From positions 1-18,853 of the forward strand of contig CADBKS010000035.1 of NCBI GenBank assembly GCA_902795255.1: DNA of 18,853 nt, written 5' to 3'. This stretch comes from an uncultured Chloroflexota bacterium (GTDB lineage Bacteria; Chloroflexota; Anaerolineae; Anaerolineales; Anaerolineaceae). The notes under the pieces are model-generated. The model saw only the letters and a list, made by a program, of their open reading frames with translations. It searched no databases and was not told where the DNA came from. The stretch's first letter is position 1, and each line of letters opens with the position of its first letter. This document shows, one piece after another, positions 1 to 6,111 of this stretch. A program made the translations under genes and the position numbers.

Positions 1-45
1 CCCGCAGCTTTTATTGAGACTCACTCATAATTATCGGCGGATACC

Positions 46-54
46 TGTTATAAT
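46..54 (+). promoter_or_regulatory. extended -10 promoter (TGT-TATAAT)
   Basis: The sequence has TG at 46-47, one spacer base, then a consensus TATAAT at 49-54. This is an extended -10 element. No convincing -35 hexamer sits 16-18 bp upstream, as is usual for extended -10 promoters. The start site would be near position 61. The only thing downstream on this strand before position 5485 is the structured, terminator-ended segment 61-165, so the promoter most likely serves a short RNA. Confidence 0.5.
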
Positions 55-60
55 GGCTCA

Positions 61-165
61 CTTTGATTTGCGCGCGGCAGTCGGAAGTGAGTATTTTGCA
101 TGGCATAATATGGCGCGGCACGATCTTTCGTGTGTTTGCATAGGCCGCTGGCCGCGCTTTTTTTT
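61..165 (+). ncRNA. candidate small non-coding RNA, about 105 nt
   Basis: This stretch lies between an extended -10 promoter (46-54) and a terminator hairpin with eight Ts (113-165). Several self-complementary segments are visible. CTCACTT (57-63) can pair with AAGTGAG (85-91), although the likely start site near 61 would remove part of that stem. GCGCGGC occurs twice (72-78 and 113-119), and both copies are complementary to GCCGCGC (151-157). An inner hairpin forms at 119-123/128-132. Short reading frames cross the segment, but none has a good ribosome binding site or a recognisable product. I compared it by eye with SRP RNA, 6S RNA, tmRNA and common riboswitch cores and recognised none. It could also be the tail of a transcript that starts left of the window. 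Confidence 0.4.
113..165 (+). terminator. intrinsic terminator of the candidate small RNA
   Basis: GCGCGGC at 113-119 pairs perfectly with GCCGCGC at 151-157, and eight Ts follow immediately at 158-165. The 31-nt interval holds a second small stem (119-123 with 128-132). The GC-rich stem joined to an uninterrupted T run is a strong signature of intrinsic termination on the + strand. Nothing in 166-333 looks like a gene or a clear signal; I see only a small hairpin at 212-227. Confidence 0.65.
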
Positions 166-333
166 ACTGTCATCCCCTGCTTTCCAGGGTACGTGCTTTG
201 CCCGATTTATTCGAAGCCGCAGCTTCGCCCCAATCACTTTGTCAGGGACGACAGATTGGTTTTCATGCACAGGCTCTTTGGAAAGTCCAGCCGTATATAC
301 CGAAGGGCTTTTCAGGCCTGATTTTTGACTGTT

Positions 334-1107
334 TCAGCGTCTTTCCGGCTGTGCTTCCGCACGGGCACGGACCAGTTCCGCGGCGATCGAGACTGCGATC
401 TCTTCCGGCGTTTCGGCACCGATCTGCAGCCCGATGGGGGAATGGACCTTTTCCAGCTGTTCCGCGGAAATGCCGCGCGAGCGCAGATGTCCGTAAATCG
501 TCTGACGCTTATAAGCGCTGGCCAGCATCCCGACATACGCGCTCTCCCGCTGCACCAGGCGGTAAAGGATCTCTTCGTCCTGCTCGAAATTGAAGGCACA
601 GGCAATCAGATAGGTATCCGGCCCTTCGGGCACCCGGGCAAGGCCTTCTGCCCAGGACGGGACGATCAGCAGTTCGTCCGCGCTGCCGGCGCGTTCCCGA
701 ACCATGCTTTCATCCCGGATATCGATCACCGTGACACGGAAACCGAGCGTCTTTGCCAGCGGGACCAGCTTTCCCGCCACATGGCCGGCGCCGCACAGGA
801 CCAGCCGGGAGCGGGGGAAGGAGGGCTCAATATAGACCGTCATACTGCCGGACTGAATTCCATCGGACTGAATGACCGGCCAGGTCTTCAGCAGTGTCTT
901 CCGGGAGCGGAGGCATTCCAGCGCGTCGGCGGTCACATGCTGCTCGACCGCACCGCCTCCGACGGTTCCGGACGCGGTGCCGTCTTCGAAAACGATCATC
1001 TTCGCACCGGCGTGACGCGGCGCGGCACCCTCCGCGGCCGTCAGAACGCAGACGGCGAAAGCCCTGCCGGATGCAGATGCCCGGTTCAGCTCCTCAAGAA
1101 AGTCCAT
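334..1107 (-). CDS. XdhC/CoxI-family protein (molybdenum hydroxylase maturation factor)
   Basis: The 257-residue protein has both halves of the XdhC family. The N-terminal XdhC_CoxI domain carries GAAPRHAGAKM (about 27-37) and the glycine-rich GTVGGGAVE (47-55). The C-terminal Rossmann domain has LCGAGHVAG (104-112) followed by VTVIDIRDE. The end is the family signature HSPIGLQIGAETPEEIAVSI (222-241). Characterised members bind molybdenum cofactor and help load it, in sulfurated form, into xanthine dehydrogenase-type enzymes in the cytoplasm. The start is supported by AAGGAGG at 1112-1118, four bases upstream of ATG. No molybdenum hydroxylase gene is in the window, so the client enzyme is unknown. 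The gene lies downstream of the transketolase terminator and is probably its own unit. I saw no convincing promoter in 1121-1165. Confidence 0.88.
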   Translation of the reverse strand: MDFLEELNRASASGRAFAVCVLTAAEGAAPRHAGAKMIVFEDGTASGTVGGGAVEQHVTADALECLRSRKTLLKTWPVIQSDGIQSGSMTVYIEPSFPRSRLVLCGAGHVAGKLVPLAKTLGFRVTVIDIRDESMVRERAGSADELLIVPSWAEGLARVPEGPDTYLIACAFNFEQDEEILYRLVQRESAYVGMLASAYKRQTIYGHLRSRGISAEQLEKVHSPIGLQIGAETPEEIAVSIAAELVRARAEAQPERR

Positions 1108-1164
1108 GGCGCCTCCTTATGAATATCTATAATTCAATCATAAAAGTACGAAACCCGCAAGAAT

Positions 1165-1213
1165 TTAGTCATTAGTCATTAGTCACTGGTCACTGGTCAT
1201 TAGTCGTTGGTGG
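1165..1213 (+). repeat. heptad tandem repeat, cluster A (TTAGTCA / CTGGTCA)
   Basis: Six consecutive 7-bp units run without slippage from 1165 to 1206: TTAGTCA three times, CTGGTCA twice, then TTAGTCG. A decayed seventh unit (TTGGTGG) follows at 1207-1213. The cluster lies between the xdhC-like gene and the transketolase terminator, and I see no open frame with support through it. A related cluster lies on the other side of the terminator at 1322-1349. Confidence 0.85.
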
Positions 1214-1229
1214 TCAGCAGTCAGTTAAG

Positions 1230-1264
1230 AAAAACGGCGCCGGGCTTTGCCCGGCACCGTTTTT
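1230..1264 (-). terminator. bidirectional-looking intrinsic terminator after the transketolase genes
   Basis: The arms are 1230-1245 and 1249-1264, with a 3-nt TTT loop and one mismatch (C1238 against A1256). The core is CGGNGCCGGGC / GCCCGGCACCG. Five As precede the stem and five Ts follow it on the + strand, so the same structure reads as a hairpin plus T run on either strand. On the minus strand it lies about 84 bp after the stop codon of the downstream transketolase gene, and ending that transcript is its likely job. Confidence 0.88.
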
Positions 1265-1321
1265 CCGGATCCAGCGCGCAGCGCATACAAACCGCCGCGC
1301 AGCGGCAACGCAATTCTATTC

Positions 1322-1349
1322 ACTTGACACTTGTCACTTGTCACTATTC
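1322..1349 (+). repeat. heptad tandem repeat, cluster B (ACTTGTC)
   Basis: Four 7-bp units follow one another: ACTTGAC, ACTTGTC, ACTTGTC, ACTATTC. The last unit runs into the stop codon of the transketolase gene (TCA at 1348-1350 on the + strand). The unit resembles the GTCA core of cluster A at 1165-1213 but is not the same. Between the clusters lie the terminator and a stretch with two GCGCAGCG motifs (about 1275-1310). Confidence 0.8.
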
Positions 1350-2271
1350 ATTTCAGCCAGGCTGCGATCTGGGCGGCAATGCCTTCGCCGTCGAGGCCGT
1401 AGGCGGCCAGCAGTTCTTCCGGTTTCTTTGAGGAGCCGCCGAATTTATCCTGCACACCGATGCGTTTCATCGGGACACAGACATCGCCGAGCACCATGGA
1501 GACCGCGTCGCCGAGCCCGCCGATGACGGAATGCTCTTCCACGGTGATGACCTTGCCGCATTTTTCGGCGTATTCAGTGATCCGCTTCTCATCGATCGGT
1601 TTGACCGAGTAAAGATCAACGATCGCGCAGTCAATGCCCTTCGCCGCGAGGATCTCCGCTGCATCGATCGAGCGGCTCACCATCGTGCCGTTCGTGAAAA
1701 TGACCGCGTCTTTTCCTTCGCGCACCACATGGCTGCCGCCCAGAGTAAAGGGATGTTCCGGATAGTCCGGAGTGGCCATGCGGGAGAGGCGGATATAGAC
1801 CGGGCCTTCGATCTCTGCGGCCAGCCGGACAGCCTGATGGGTCTCTGCGGTATCACAGGGGCAAAGGACCGTCATGCCCGGGATGACACGCATCAGCGCC
1901 AGGTCTTCGATCGCCTGGTGGGAGCCGCCGTCCGGACCGCCGGTGATGCCGGCATGGGTCATGGCGAGCTTCACGTTGTAATGACCGTAGGCGATCGTAT
2001 TGCGGACCTGGTCATAGGCGCGTCCCGTACCGAAGACGGCGAACGTGGAGACGAACGGGATAAAGCCGAACTCGCTCATACCGGCTGCAACACCGGCCAT
2101 GTTCGCCTCGGCGATCCCCATCTCATAGAAACGGTCCGGGAATGCTTTGCCAAAAGTCTGTGTATAGGTCGCGCTGGCGACATCGCCGTCGAACACGATC
2201 ACTTTTTCATTTTCTTCACCGAGTGCTTTCAGTGCATCACCCAGAGCGACACGGGTCGCGGTCGTGGTCAT
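1348..2271 (-). CDS. transketolase, C-terminal subunit (pyrimidine-binding and C-terminal domains)
   Basis: The 307-residue protein corresponds to the second half of a full-length transketolase. The pyrimidine-binding domain contains MGIAEANMAG (51-60), where Glu55 is the residue that activates the thiamine diphosphate cofactor. It also has the active-site stretch THAGITGGPDGGSHQAIEDL (105-124). The remainder is the transketolase C-terminal domain. With the protein encoded just upstream it would form one enzyme that moves two-carbon units between sugar phosphates in the non-oxidative pentose phosphate pathway. Its start overlaps the stop of the N-terminal subunit gene by 4 bp (ATGA type), which implies translational coupling and a one-to-one ratio. 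A dehydrogenase E1 or DXS-like role is less likely given the paired architecture. A strong terminator follows. Confidence 0.93.
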   Translation of the reverse strand: MTTTATRVALGDALKALGEENEKVIVFDGDVASATYTQTFGKAFPDRFYEMGIAEANMAGVAAGMSEFGFIPFVSTFAVFGTGRAYDQVRNTIAYGHYNVKLAMTHAGITGGPDGGSHQAIEDLALMRVIPGMTVLCPCDTAETHQAVRLAAEIEGPVYIRLSRMATPDYPEHPFTLGGSHVVREGKDAVIFTNGTMVSRSIDAAEILAAKGIDCAIVDLYSVKPIDEKRITEYAEKCGKVITVEEHSVIGGLGDAVSMVLGDVCVPMKRIGVQDKFGGSSKKPEELLAAYGLDGEGIAAQIAAWLK

Positions 2272-3092
2272 AATGACGCCTCCTTCTCATCCAGTTCTTT
2301 CAGGGCTTCTTCCAGCAGTTCCGGGGTCAGACCGGCGCCGTGCCATTTCACTTCATTTTCCATAAAGGAGACGCCCTTCCCCTTGACGGTATGGGCAACG
2401 ATACACTTCGGTTTGCCGGTGACTTCGGTCTCAAAGGCGTTGATCAGCTGTTCATAATCATGCCCGTCCACGGAAAAGACCTCGAAACCGAAAGCGCGGT
2501 ATTTGTCTTCCAGGCTGCCGACGCCCATCACGGCATCGTTCGTACCCATGATCTGCAGACCGTTGTTGTCCACGATCCAGGTCAGGTTATCCAGTTTGTA
2601 CTGGACTGCGGACATCGCGGCTTCCCAGGTCTGTCCTTCCTGGATCTCACCGTCGCCGGCGATCATATAGACCCTTGTGTCCAGGCCGGCAGCCTTCGCG
2701 CCCATCGCGAGACCGACAGCCACAGAGGTGCCCTGTCCCAGCGAACCGCCGCAGGCATCCACGCCCGGGGTCTTGGAACGGTCCGGATGGCCCTGCAGGC
2801 GGCTGCCCAGCGCGCGGAGCGTATCAAGCTCTTCAACCGGGAAAAAGCCCTTGTCCGCCAGCACCGCGTACAGCGCCGGATTGGCGTGGCCCTTCGAAAG
2901 GACCATGCGGTCACGGTCCGCACGGTGCGGGTCCGCGGGATCGATGTTTCTGAGTTCCCGGTAATACAGCACGGTCAGGATGTCCATCACGGACATGGAA
3001 CCGCCGGGATGTCCGGAGCCGGCATGCGCGATCGCCTTCAGGGCGGACTTGCGCAGCTCACAGCTTTTTTTCTTCAATTCATTGATTTCCAT
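2268..3092 (-). CDS. transketolase, N-terminal subunit (thiamine diphosphate-binding)
   Basis: The 274-residue protein matches the first domain of transketolase. It contains HAGSGHPGGSMS (23-34), LSKGHANPALYAVL (65-78), GGSLGQGTSVAVGLAMGAK (115-133) and the thiamine diphosphate motif starting GDGEIQEG (147-154) and ending in the Asn pair 176-177. These are the cofactor- and phosphate-binding elements of the family. Split transketolases of this kind are known in several bacterial phyla and in archaea. The gene leads a two-gene unit with the C-terminal subunit. The start is backed by AAAGAGG about 7 bases upstream, on a small hairpin (3095-3109). I saw no clear promoter just upstream, where the livF remnant lies, so transcription may begin within or beyond that remnant. 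Confidence 0.93.
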   Translation of the reverse strand: MEINELKKKSCELRKSALKAIAHAGSGHPGGSMSVMDILTVLYYRELRNIDPADPHRADRDRMVLSKGHANPALYAVLADKGFFPVEELDTLRALGSRLQGHPDRSKTPGVDACGGSLGQGTSVAVGLAMGAKAAGLDTRVYMIAGDGEIQEGQTWEAAMSAVQYKLDNLTWIVDNNGLQIMGTNDAVMGVGSLEDKYRAFGFEVFSVDGHDYEQLINAFETEVTGKPKCIVAHTVKGKGVSFMENEVKWHGAGLTPELLEEALKELDEKEASL

Positions 3093-3094
3093 TT

Positions 3095-3109
3095 ACAAAG
3101 CCTCTTTGT
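3095..3109 (-). promoter_or_regulatory. small hairpin holding the ribosome binding site of the transketolase N-terminal gene
   Basis: On the minus strand ACAAAG-AGG-CTTTGT forms a perfect 6-bp stem whose loop is the AGG of the Shine-Dalgarno sequence. It ends 2 bases before the ATG. Such a stem could limit ribosome access. It is AT-rich and short, so it may have no effect. Confidence 0.25.
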
Positions 3110-3121
3110 TTTACACGTGCC

Positions 3122-3277
3122 TTACTGCCCGCCGAGATACGCCTTTTTGACGTCTTCATTGGCAAGCAGGTTCGCGGAGGTATCCGCCAGCACGATCTCA
3201 CCGTTTTCGATCACATAGCCGCGGTTAGCCACCTTCAGCGCGGCATTGGAGTTCTGCTCGATCAGCAGGATCGGGAT
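3122..3277 (-). pseudogene. livF: 3' remnant of livF (branched-chain amino acid ABC transporter ATPase)
   Basis: Translating the minus strand upstream of a TAA (3122-3124) gives about 51 residues that match the end of LivF. They begin IPILLIEQNSNAALKVANRG and continue through YVIENGEIVLADTSANLL to the terminal KKAYLGGQ. LLIEQN is the strand before the family's switch region, and YVIENGEIV is a typical LivF motif. Just upstream the frame loses similarity at about 3277 and meets a stop at 3290-3292. The Walker A, signature and Walker B regions, roughly 185 residues, are therefore absent. No livG, livH, livM or livJ gene is nearby. The piece looks like debris from a deletion. It may now serve only as the leader of the transketolase transcript. 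The 3278-3355 interval holds nothing I can identify. Confidence 0.85.
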
Positions 3278-3355
3278 CCATGACCTGAATTATTTTTCCC
3301 GCCTCTGCAAGAGCGTGACCGGCTATTCACCTTCCCATTTCCGCAGCAGCGGACG

Positions 3356-3433
3356 CTAAGGCTCCAGGATCGCCAGACAGCCGACAGCGGCCGTCTGCGG
3401 TGCGGGATCAAACGGCAGGACCGTGCTGACCCG
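3356..3433 (-). other. in-frame C-terminal tail of the RlmD-like gene, beyond an amber codon
   Basis: After the TAG at 3434-3436 the same minus-strand frame stays open for 25 codons and ends at a second TAG (3356-3358). The translation starts RVSTVLPFDPAPQTAAV and ends CLAILEP. This is recognisable as the C-terminal motif of RlmD/RumA enzymes (GYxV....DmFPqTxHVExvaxL). The amber codon falls where the family has Tyr in GYRV. The tail is either lost through a nonsense mutation or read by suppression; alternatively a base error created the stop. Confidence 0.75.
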
Positions 3434-4609
3434 CTACCCTGACCCGGTCAGGCGTTTGATATCGCGCGCGAAAATCGCGGGATCTTCATAAAGGGCAATG
3501 ATCTTTTCGGGGCCGCGAACACAGAGCAGCTGCAGGTCATGTTCCCCCAGGCCGGAAGTCCCGCCCTCGATCAGCAGCCATTCCTTCTCCGGGACCGGCA
3601 GGCCGGGCAGGATCTCCGCCGGTGTCCCGATATACAGCGAAACGTTCTCCAGCTCATCCAGGTTATACACAAAATCCTCGCACAGGCTCTCATCATCCAT
3701 CTGTGCGTTCACCGCGCGGCAGCGGGCCCCGAACCAACGGCTCCAGAACCCGGTCCCGCAGCGGATATCCAGCAGGGAGGCTTCCCCAATGCCGGGCAGC
3801 AGCGGGGTCAGCTTTTCACACAGGATATCCATTACGGCCGGATTTTCGATAAAGGGGCTGCTGTCCGAAGCACAGACGCGCACACCGGCGGCTGTCTGGC
3901 TGAGCGTACTGACGCCCGCCATCACATAGGACGATCCGGGGCCCTGATAGACCACGGAGATCTCAGTGTCATTTTCCATCTCGTCTTCCGGTTTATCCGT
4001 TTCGCCCTTCAGGATCAGCTGGATCCCGTCCCCGTCACCCGCGCGCAGTTCGGCTTCCGTGATACCGCTGCCGGGTTCCAGCGTCAGCGAAGCCAGGACC
4101 TCATTCAGACATTCGGCCGTGATGGGGCAATAAGCTTCCAGACGGACCGGCGATCCGTTTTCATCCGGCAGGCAGAAATTTCCCTCCGCGTCCGGCCAGA
4201 GCCGCAGCGTACGGGCATAGTTCCATTCCGAAGGGGCCCCAACCGCCGGAAGCACCGGACTTTCGGCATTCTCCAGTTCGGCGATGCGGGTCAGGTGATC
4301 GATCAGGATCTCCCGCTTGGCATGGAGCTGGTCGGGATATTCCAGGTTCTGAAGGCAGCAGACCGCGCATTTTCCGTAAAGCGGGCAGCGCGGCTCGATC
4401 CGCATCGGGGAACGGGTCAGCAGCCGGACCACCTCCGCGGAGATGAACCGCGCTTCCCGCTCCGTGTAGCGCACCCGGGCCTTTTCTCCCGGCAGCACGC
4501 CCTTCGCGAAAACCACACGTCCGTCCGCGAGCTTTCCCAGCGCAGCCCCGCCGTTCGCCCACGCACCGAATACGACCTCTTCTTCTTTCCGTTCCGTTTC
4601 CTTCGCCAT
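3434..4609 (-). CDS. degenerate RlmD/RumA-like class I RNA methyltransferase (probable pseudoenzyme, C-terminus cut by TAG)
   Basis: The 391-residue protein has the layout of 23S rRNA (uracil-5-)-methyltransferases. A TRAM-like domain (about 10-65) comes first, then the iron-sulfur cysteines C75, C81, C84 and probably C161, then a Rossmann methyltransferase domain with LLDIRCGTGF (279-288). Catalytic motifs are missing. The family's DPPRxGL reads EGGTSGL (348-354). The nucleophilic Cys of YVSCNPATLARD aligns with Glu375 in ALYEDPAIFARD. The FxQxN region reads FIEN. Binding without methylation is therefore likely. ATG 4607-4609 is the best start, with AGGAG five bases upstream (4615-4619); a GTG two codons earlier overlaps the GNAT stop. 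The frame ends at TAG 3434-3436, yet the expected C-terminus continues in frame beyond it. The gene is probably co-transcribed with the upstream GNAT gene, only 2 bp away. Confidence 0.8.
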   Translation of the reverse strand: MAKETERKEEEVVFGAWANGGAALGKLADGRVVFAKGVLPGEKARVRYTEREARFISAEVVRLLTRSPMRIEPRCPLYGKCAVCCLQNLEYPDQLHAKREILIDHLTRIAELENAESPVLPAVGAPSEWNYARTLRLWPDAEGNFCLPDENGSPVRLEAYCPITAECLNEVLASLTLEPGSGITEAELRAGDGDGIQLILKGETDKPEDEMENDTEISVVYQGPGSSYVMAGVSTLSQTAAGVRVCASDSSPFIENPAVMDILCEKLTPLLPGIGEASLLDIRCGTGFWSRWFGARCRAVNAQMDDESLCEDFVYNLDELENVSLYIGTPAEILPGLPVPEKEWLLIEGGTSGLGEHDLQLLCVRGPEKIIALYEDPAIFARDIKRLTGSG

Positions 4610-4611
4610 GA

Positions 4612-5067
4612 TCACTCCTGTTCCCTGGCCGTTCCGCCGCTCAGGTCATTTTCCCGGTTCCGGTAAATCAGGTCCGGCCGGGCAGCGAACCCGAGTTTTT
4701 CCCAAAATTCATTTCCGCCGTCATTATCTGCAAAAACCACCAGTGCGGTCTTGAAGATCCCTTCCCGTGAAAGGGCTTCCATCGCCGCTTCCGTCAGCCG
4801 CCTTCCGATCCCCTGTCCCTGATGGTCCGGGGACACGGCCACATGGTAAAGGAAGCCGCGGCGGCCGTCATGTCCGGCCAGGATCGTCCCGACGATCTCC
4901 CCGCCATCCGACGCCGCAAAACAGGTCCGCGGATTGCGCCGCAGGAACCGCCCGAAGCCTTCACGGCCATCATCATATTCCCGCAGCCCGATGACGGGCA
5001 CGCTTTTCCACAACCGGAGGACCCGTTCATGGTCCTCCGGAGTCATCAGCCTTATTTCAGTCGGCAT
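4612..5067 (-). CDS. GNAT-family N-acetyltransferase
   Basis: The 151-residue protein is a single GNAT domain. It contains the acetyl-CoA binding motif A, VAVSPDHQGQGIGRRLTEAA, with the Q-x-x-G-x-G pyrophosphate loop, preceded by an inward strand (EIVGTILAGHDGRRGFLYHV). Towards the end it has FWEKLGF, the usual GNAT motif B region. Such enzymes transfer an acetyl group from acetyl-CoA to an amine; the acceptor here cannot be predicted. The spacing and fold resemble small YpeA/RimI-type members, but nothing identifies a protein substrate. The gene lies 15 bp after the FmdB gene and ends 2 bp before the start of the RlmD-like gene, so the three probably share a transcript. GGGAG lies upstream of the ATG. 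Confidence 0.88.
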   Translation of the reverse strand: MPTEIRLMTPEDHERVLRLWKSVPVIGLREYDDGREGFGRFLRRNPRTCFAASDGGEIVGTILAGHDGRRGFLYHVAVSPDHQGQGIGRRLTEAAMEALSREGIFKTALVVFADNDGGNEFWEKLGFAARPDLIYRNRENDLSGGTAREQE

Positions 5068-5082
5068 CCCATGCTCCCGAGC

Positions 5083-5418
5083 CTAATAATCCTTATTGAT
5101 CTCTGCCGGCGGCTCGCCCCGTTCCAGACGGGTCAGCGCCTCATTGGTGTCCGGAGGCAGCTGCTTTCCGGACTGTTCCTGCACTGTCCGCATGACCCTG
5201 CCGAGCATCTGCGTGCTGTTGTTCCCCGCGGCTTCTTCCCCCAGGCGCTGCAGCCGGACTTTTTCGTTCACCGCGACCCGCACCGGGCGGATCTTCCGCC
5301 GGACACGGTCCGTCCCGCATTCCGGACAGCGCACTTCCGCGCTGTCATAATCCGCGTACGTCAGGAACAGGCTGAAAGGAGCCCCGCATTTTTCACAAAT
5401 GTACTCATATGTTGGCAT
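5083..5418 (-). CDS. FmdB-family zinc ribbon protein
   Basis: The 111-residue protein opens with MPTYEYICEKCG, the hallmark of the FmdB/CxxC_CXXC_SSSS family. A second knuckle follows, VRCPECG. The four cysteines would bind one zinc ion. After the ribbon comes a polar tail of about 70 residues with MLGRVMRTV and, later, RLERGEPPAEINKDY. I associate this tail with Chloroflexota, especially Anaerolineae; that is from memory. The biochemical function is unknown. The name comes from a putative regulator next to formamidase and amidase genes, which should not be taken as a role here. This is the first gene of a minus-strand group with the GNAT and RlmD-like genes. Its likely promoter shares the AT-rich palindrome at 5455-5462 with gmk. 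The ribosome binding site is weak. Confidence 0.85.
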   Translation of the reverse strand: MPTYEYICEKCGAPFSLFLTYADYDSAEVRCPECGTDRVRRKIRPVRVAVNEKVRLQRLGEEAAGNNSTQMLGRVMRTVQEQSGKQLPPDTNEALTRLERGEPPAEINKDY

Positions 5419-5454
5419 AAGACAGTTTTCCCCACCGCAAAAGCATCAAACTCA

Positions 5455-5462
5455 ATTATAAT
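5455..5462. promoter_or_regulatory. overlapping divergent -10 elements (ATTATAAT)
   Basis: The octamer ATTATAAT contains TATAAT on the + strand (5457-5462, toward gmk) and TATAAT on the minus strand (5455-5460, toward the FmdB gene). Start sites would lie near 5469 and 5448. The gmk leader would be only about 16 nt. No good -35 is seen on either strand. Two polymerases could not use both elements at once, so the two operons may compete. Confidence 0.45.
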
Positions 5463-5484
5463 CAAGACAATCGGGGAGACTGTT

Positions 5485-6111
5485 ATGGGAAACGAAAGCT
5501 TACATTTTTCATTTGAAAAACCGGAGCCGCTGATCATCATCATTTCCGGCCTGTCCGGGTCCGGGAAAGACGCTGTGATCAACCGCATGAAAGAGATCTC
5601 GGATATTGATTTTCATTTTGTCGTTACCTGCAACACCAGACCGCGCAGAAAAAATGAAACGGACGGAAAAGACTACCATTTCATCACGCGGGAAAAATTT
5701 CTGAACATGATCGTGAACGGGGAGATGATCGAACATTCGGTCGTTTACAACGACCTGAAGGGCGTGCCCCGCTTTGAGATCGAAAACGCCTTTGCTGCCG
5801 GCCAGGATATCATCCTGCGCCTGGATTCCCAGGGGATGAAAAAGGTCAAAGCCATCTATCCGCAGGCGGTTTCGATCTTCATCCTCCCGCCGGATGCCGA
5901 GATCTGGCTCAGCCGGCTCCGGAACCGCAACACCGAGTCCGAAAAAGACCTGCAGATCCGCATCCAAACCGCCGCAAAAGAACTGACCGGAGTGCAGGAT
6001 TTTGACTATACCGTTATCAACGATGAGATCGACCGGGCTGCCGCCGATATTCTCACGATCCTGAAAGCAGAACATATGCGCAGCGCAAACAGGAAGGTCA
6101 CGATCCAATGA
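5485..6111 (+). CDS. gmk: guanylate kinase
   Basis: The 208-residue protein is of normal guanylate kinase length and would phosphorylate GMP to GDP in the cytoplasm. It has the P-loop GLSGSGKD (22-29), the GMP-binding region VTCNTRPRR and DGKDYHFITREKF (47-72), GEMIEH (79-84), the core AGQDIILRLDSQG (105-117), the lid region WLSRLRNRNTESE and VINDEIDRA near the end. The usual TTRxPRxGE reads NTRPRRKNE, and the usual YGTP reads KGVP (92-95). I recall KGVP as normal in Chloroflexota homologues, so I do not take it as loss of function. The ATG is supported by GGGGAG at 5473-5478, and a -10 lies at 5457-5462. The stop overlaps the rhomboid start by 4 bp (ATGA). Confidence 0.87.
   Translation: MGNESLHFSFEKPEPLIIIISGLSGSGKDAVINRMKEISDIDFHFVVTCNTRPRRKNETDGKDYHFITREKFLNMIVNGEMIEHSVVYNDLKGVPRFEIENAFAAGQDIILRLDSQGMKKVKAIYPQAVSIFILPPDAEIWLSRLRNRNTESEKDLQIRIQTAAKELTGVQDFDYTVINDEIDRAAADILTILKAEHMRSANRKVTIQ

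Noticed and set aside
55..165. SRP RNA, because of the GGCAGTCGGAAG string
   Set aside because: The conserved apical loop of SRP RNA (GGUCCGGAAGGAAGCAGCC-like) is not present and the pairing pattern does not fit.
14..328. A 104-codon + strand frame crossing the candidate small RNA and its terminator
   Set aside because: It starts upstream of the likely promoter -10, runs through a strong terminator and has no ribosome binding site or known similarity.
1165..1349. CRISPR array
   Set aside because: The repeats are contiguous 7-bp units with no spacers, and no cas genes are in the window.
325..4666. Several long + strand frames (325-1122, 1531-2457, 2340-3218, 3539-4666)
   Set aside because: Each lies opposite a gene with good motifs and a ribosome binding site. 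Their translations show no family similarity.
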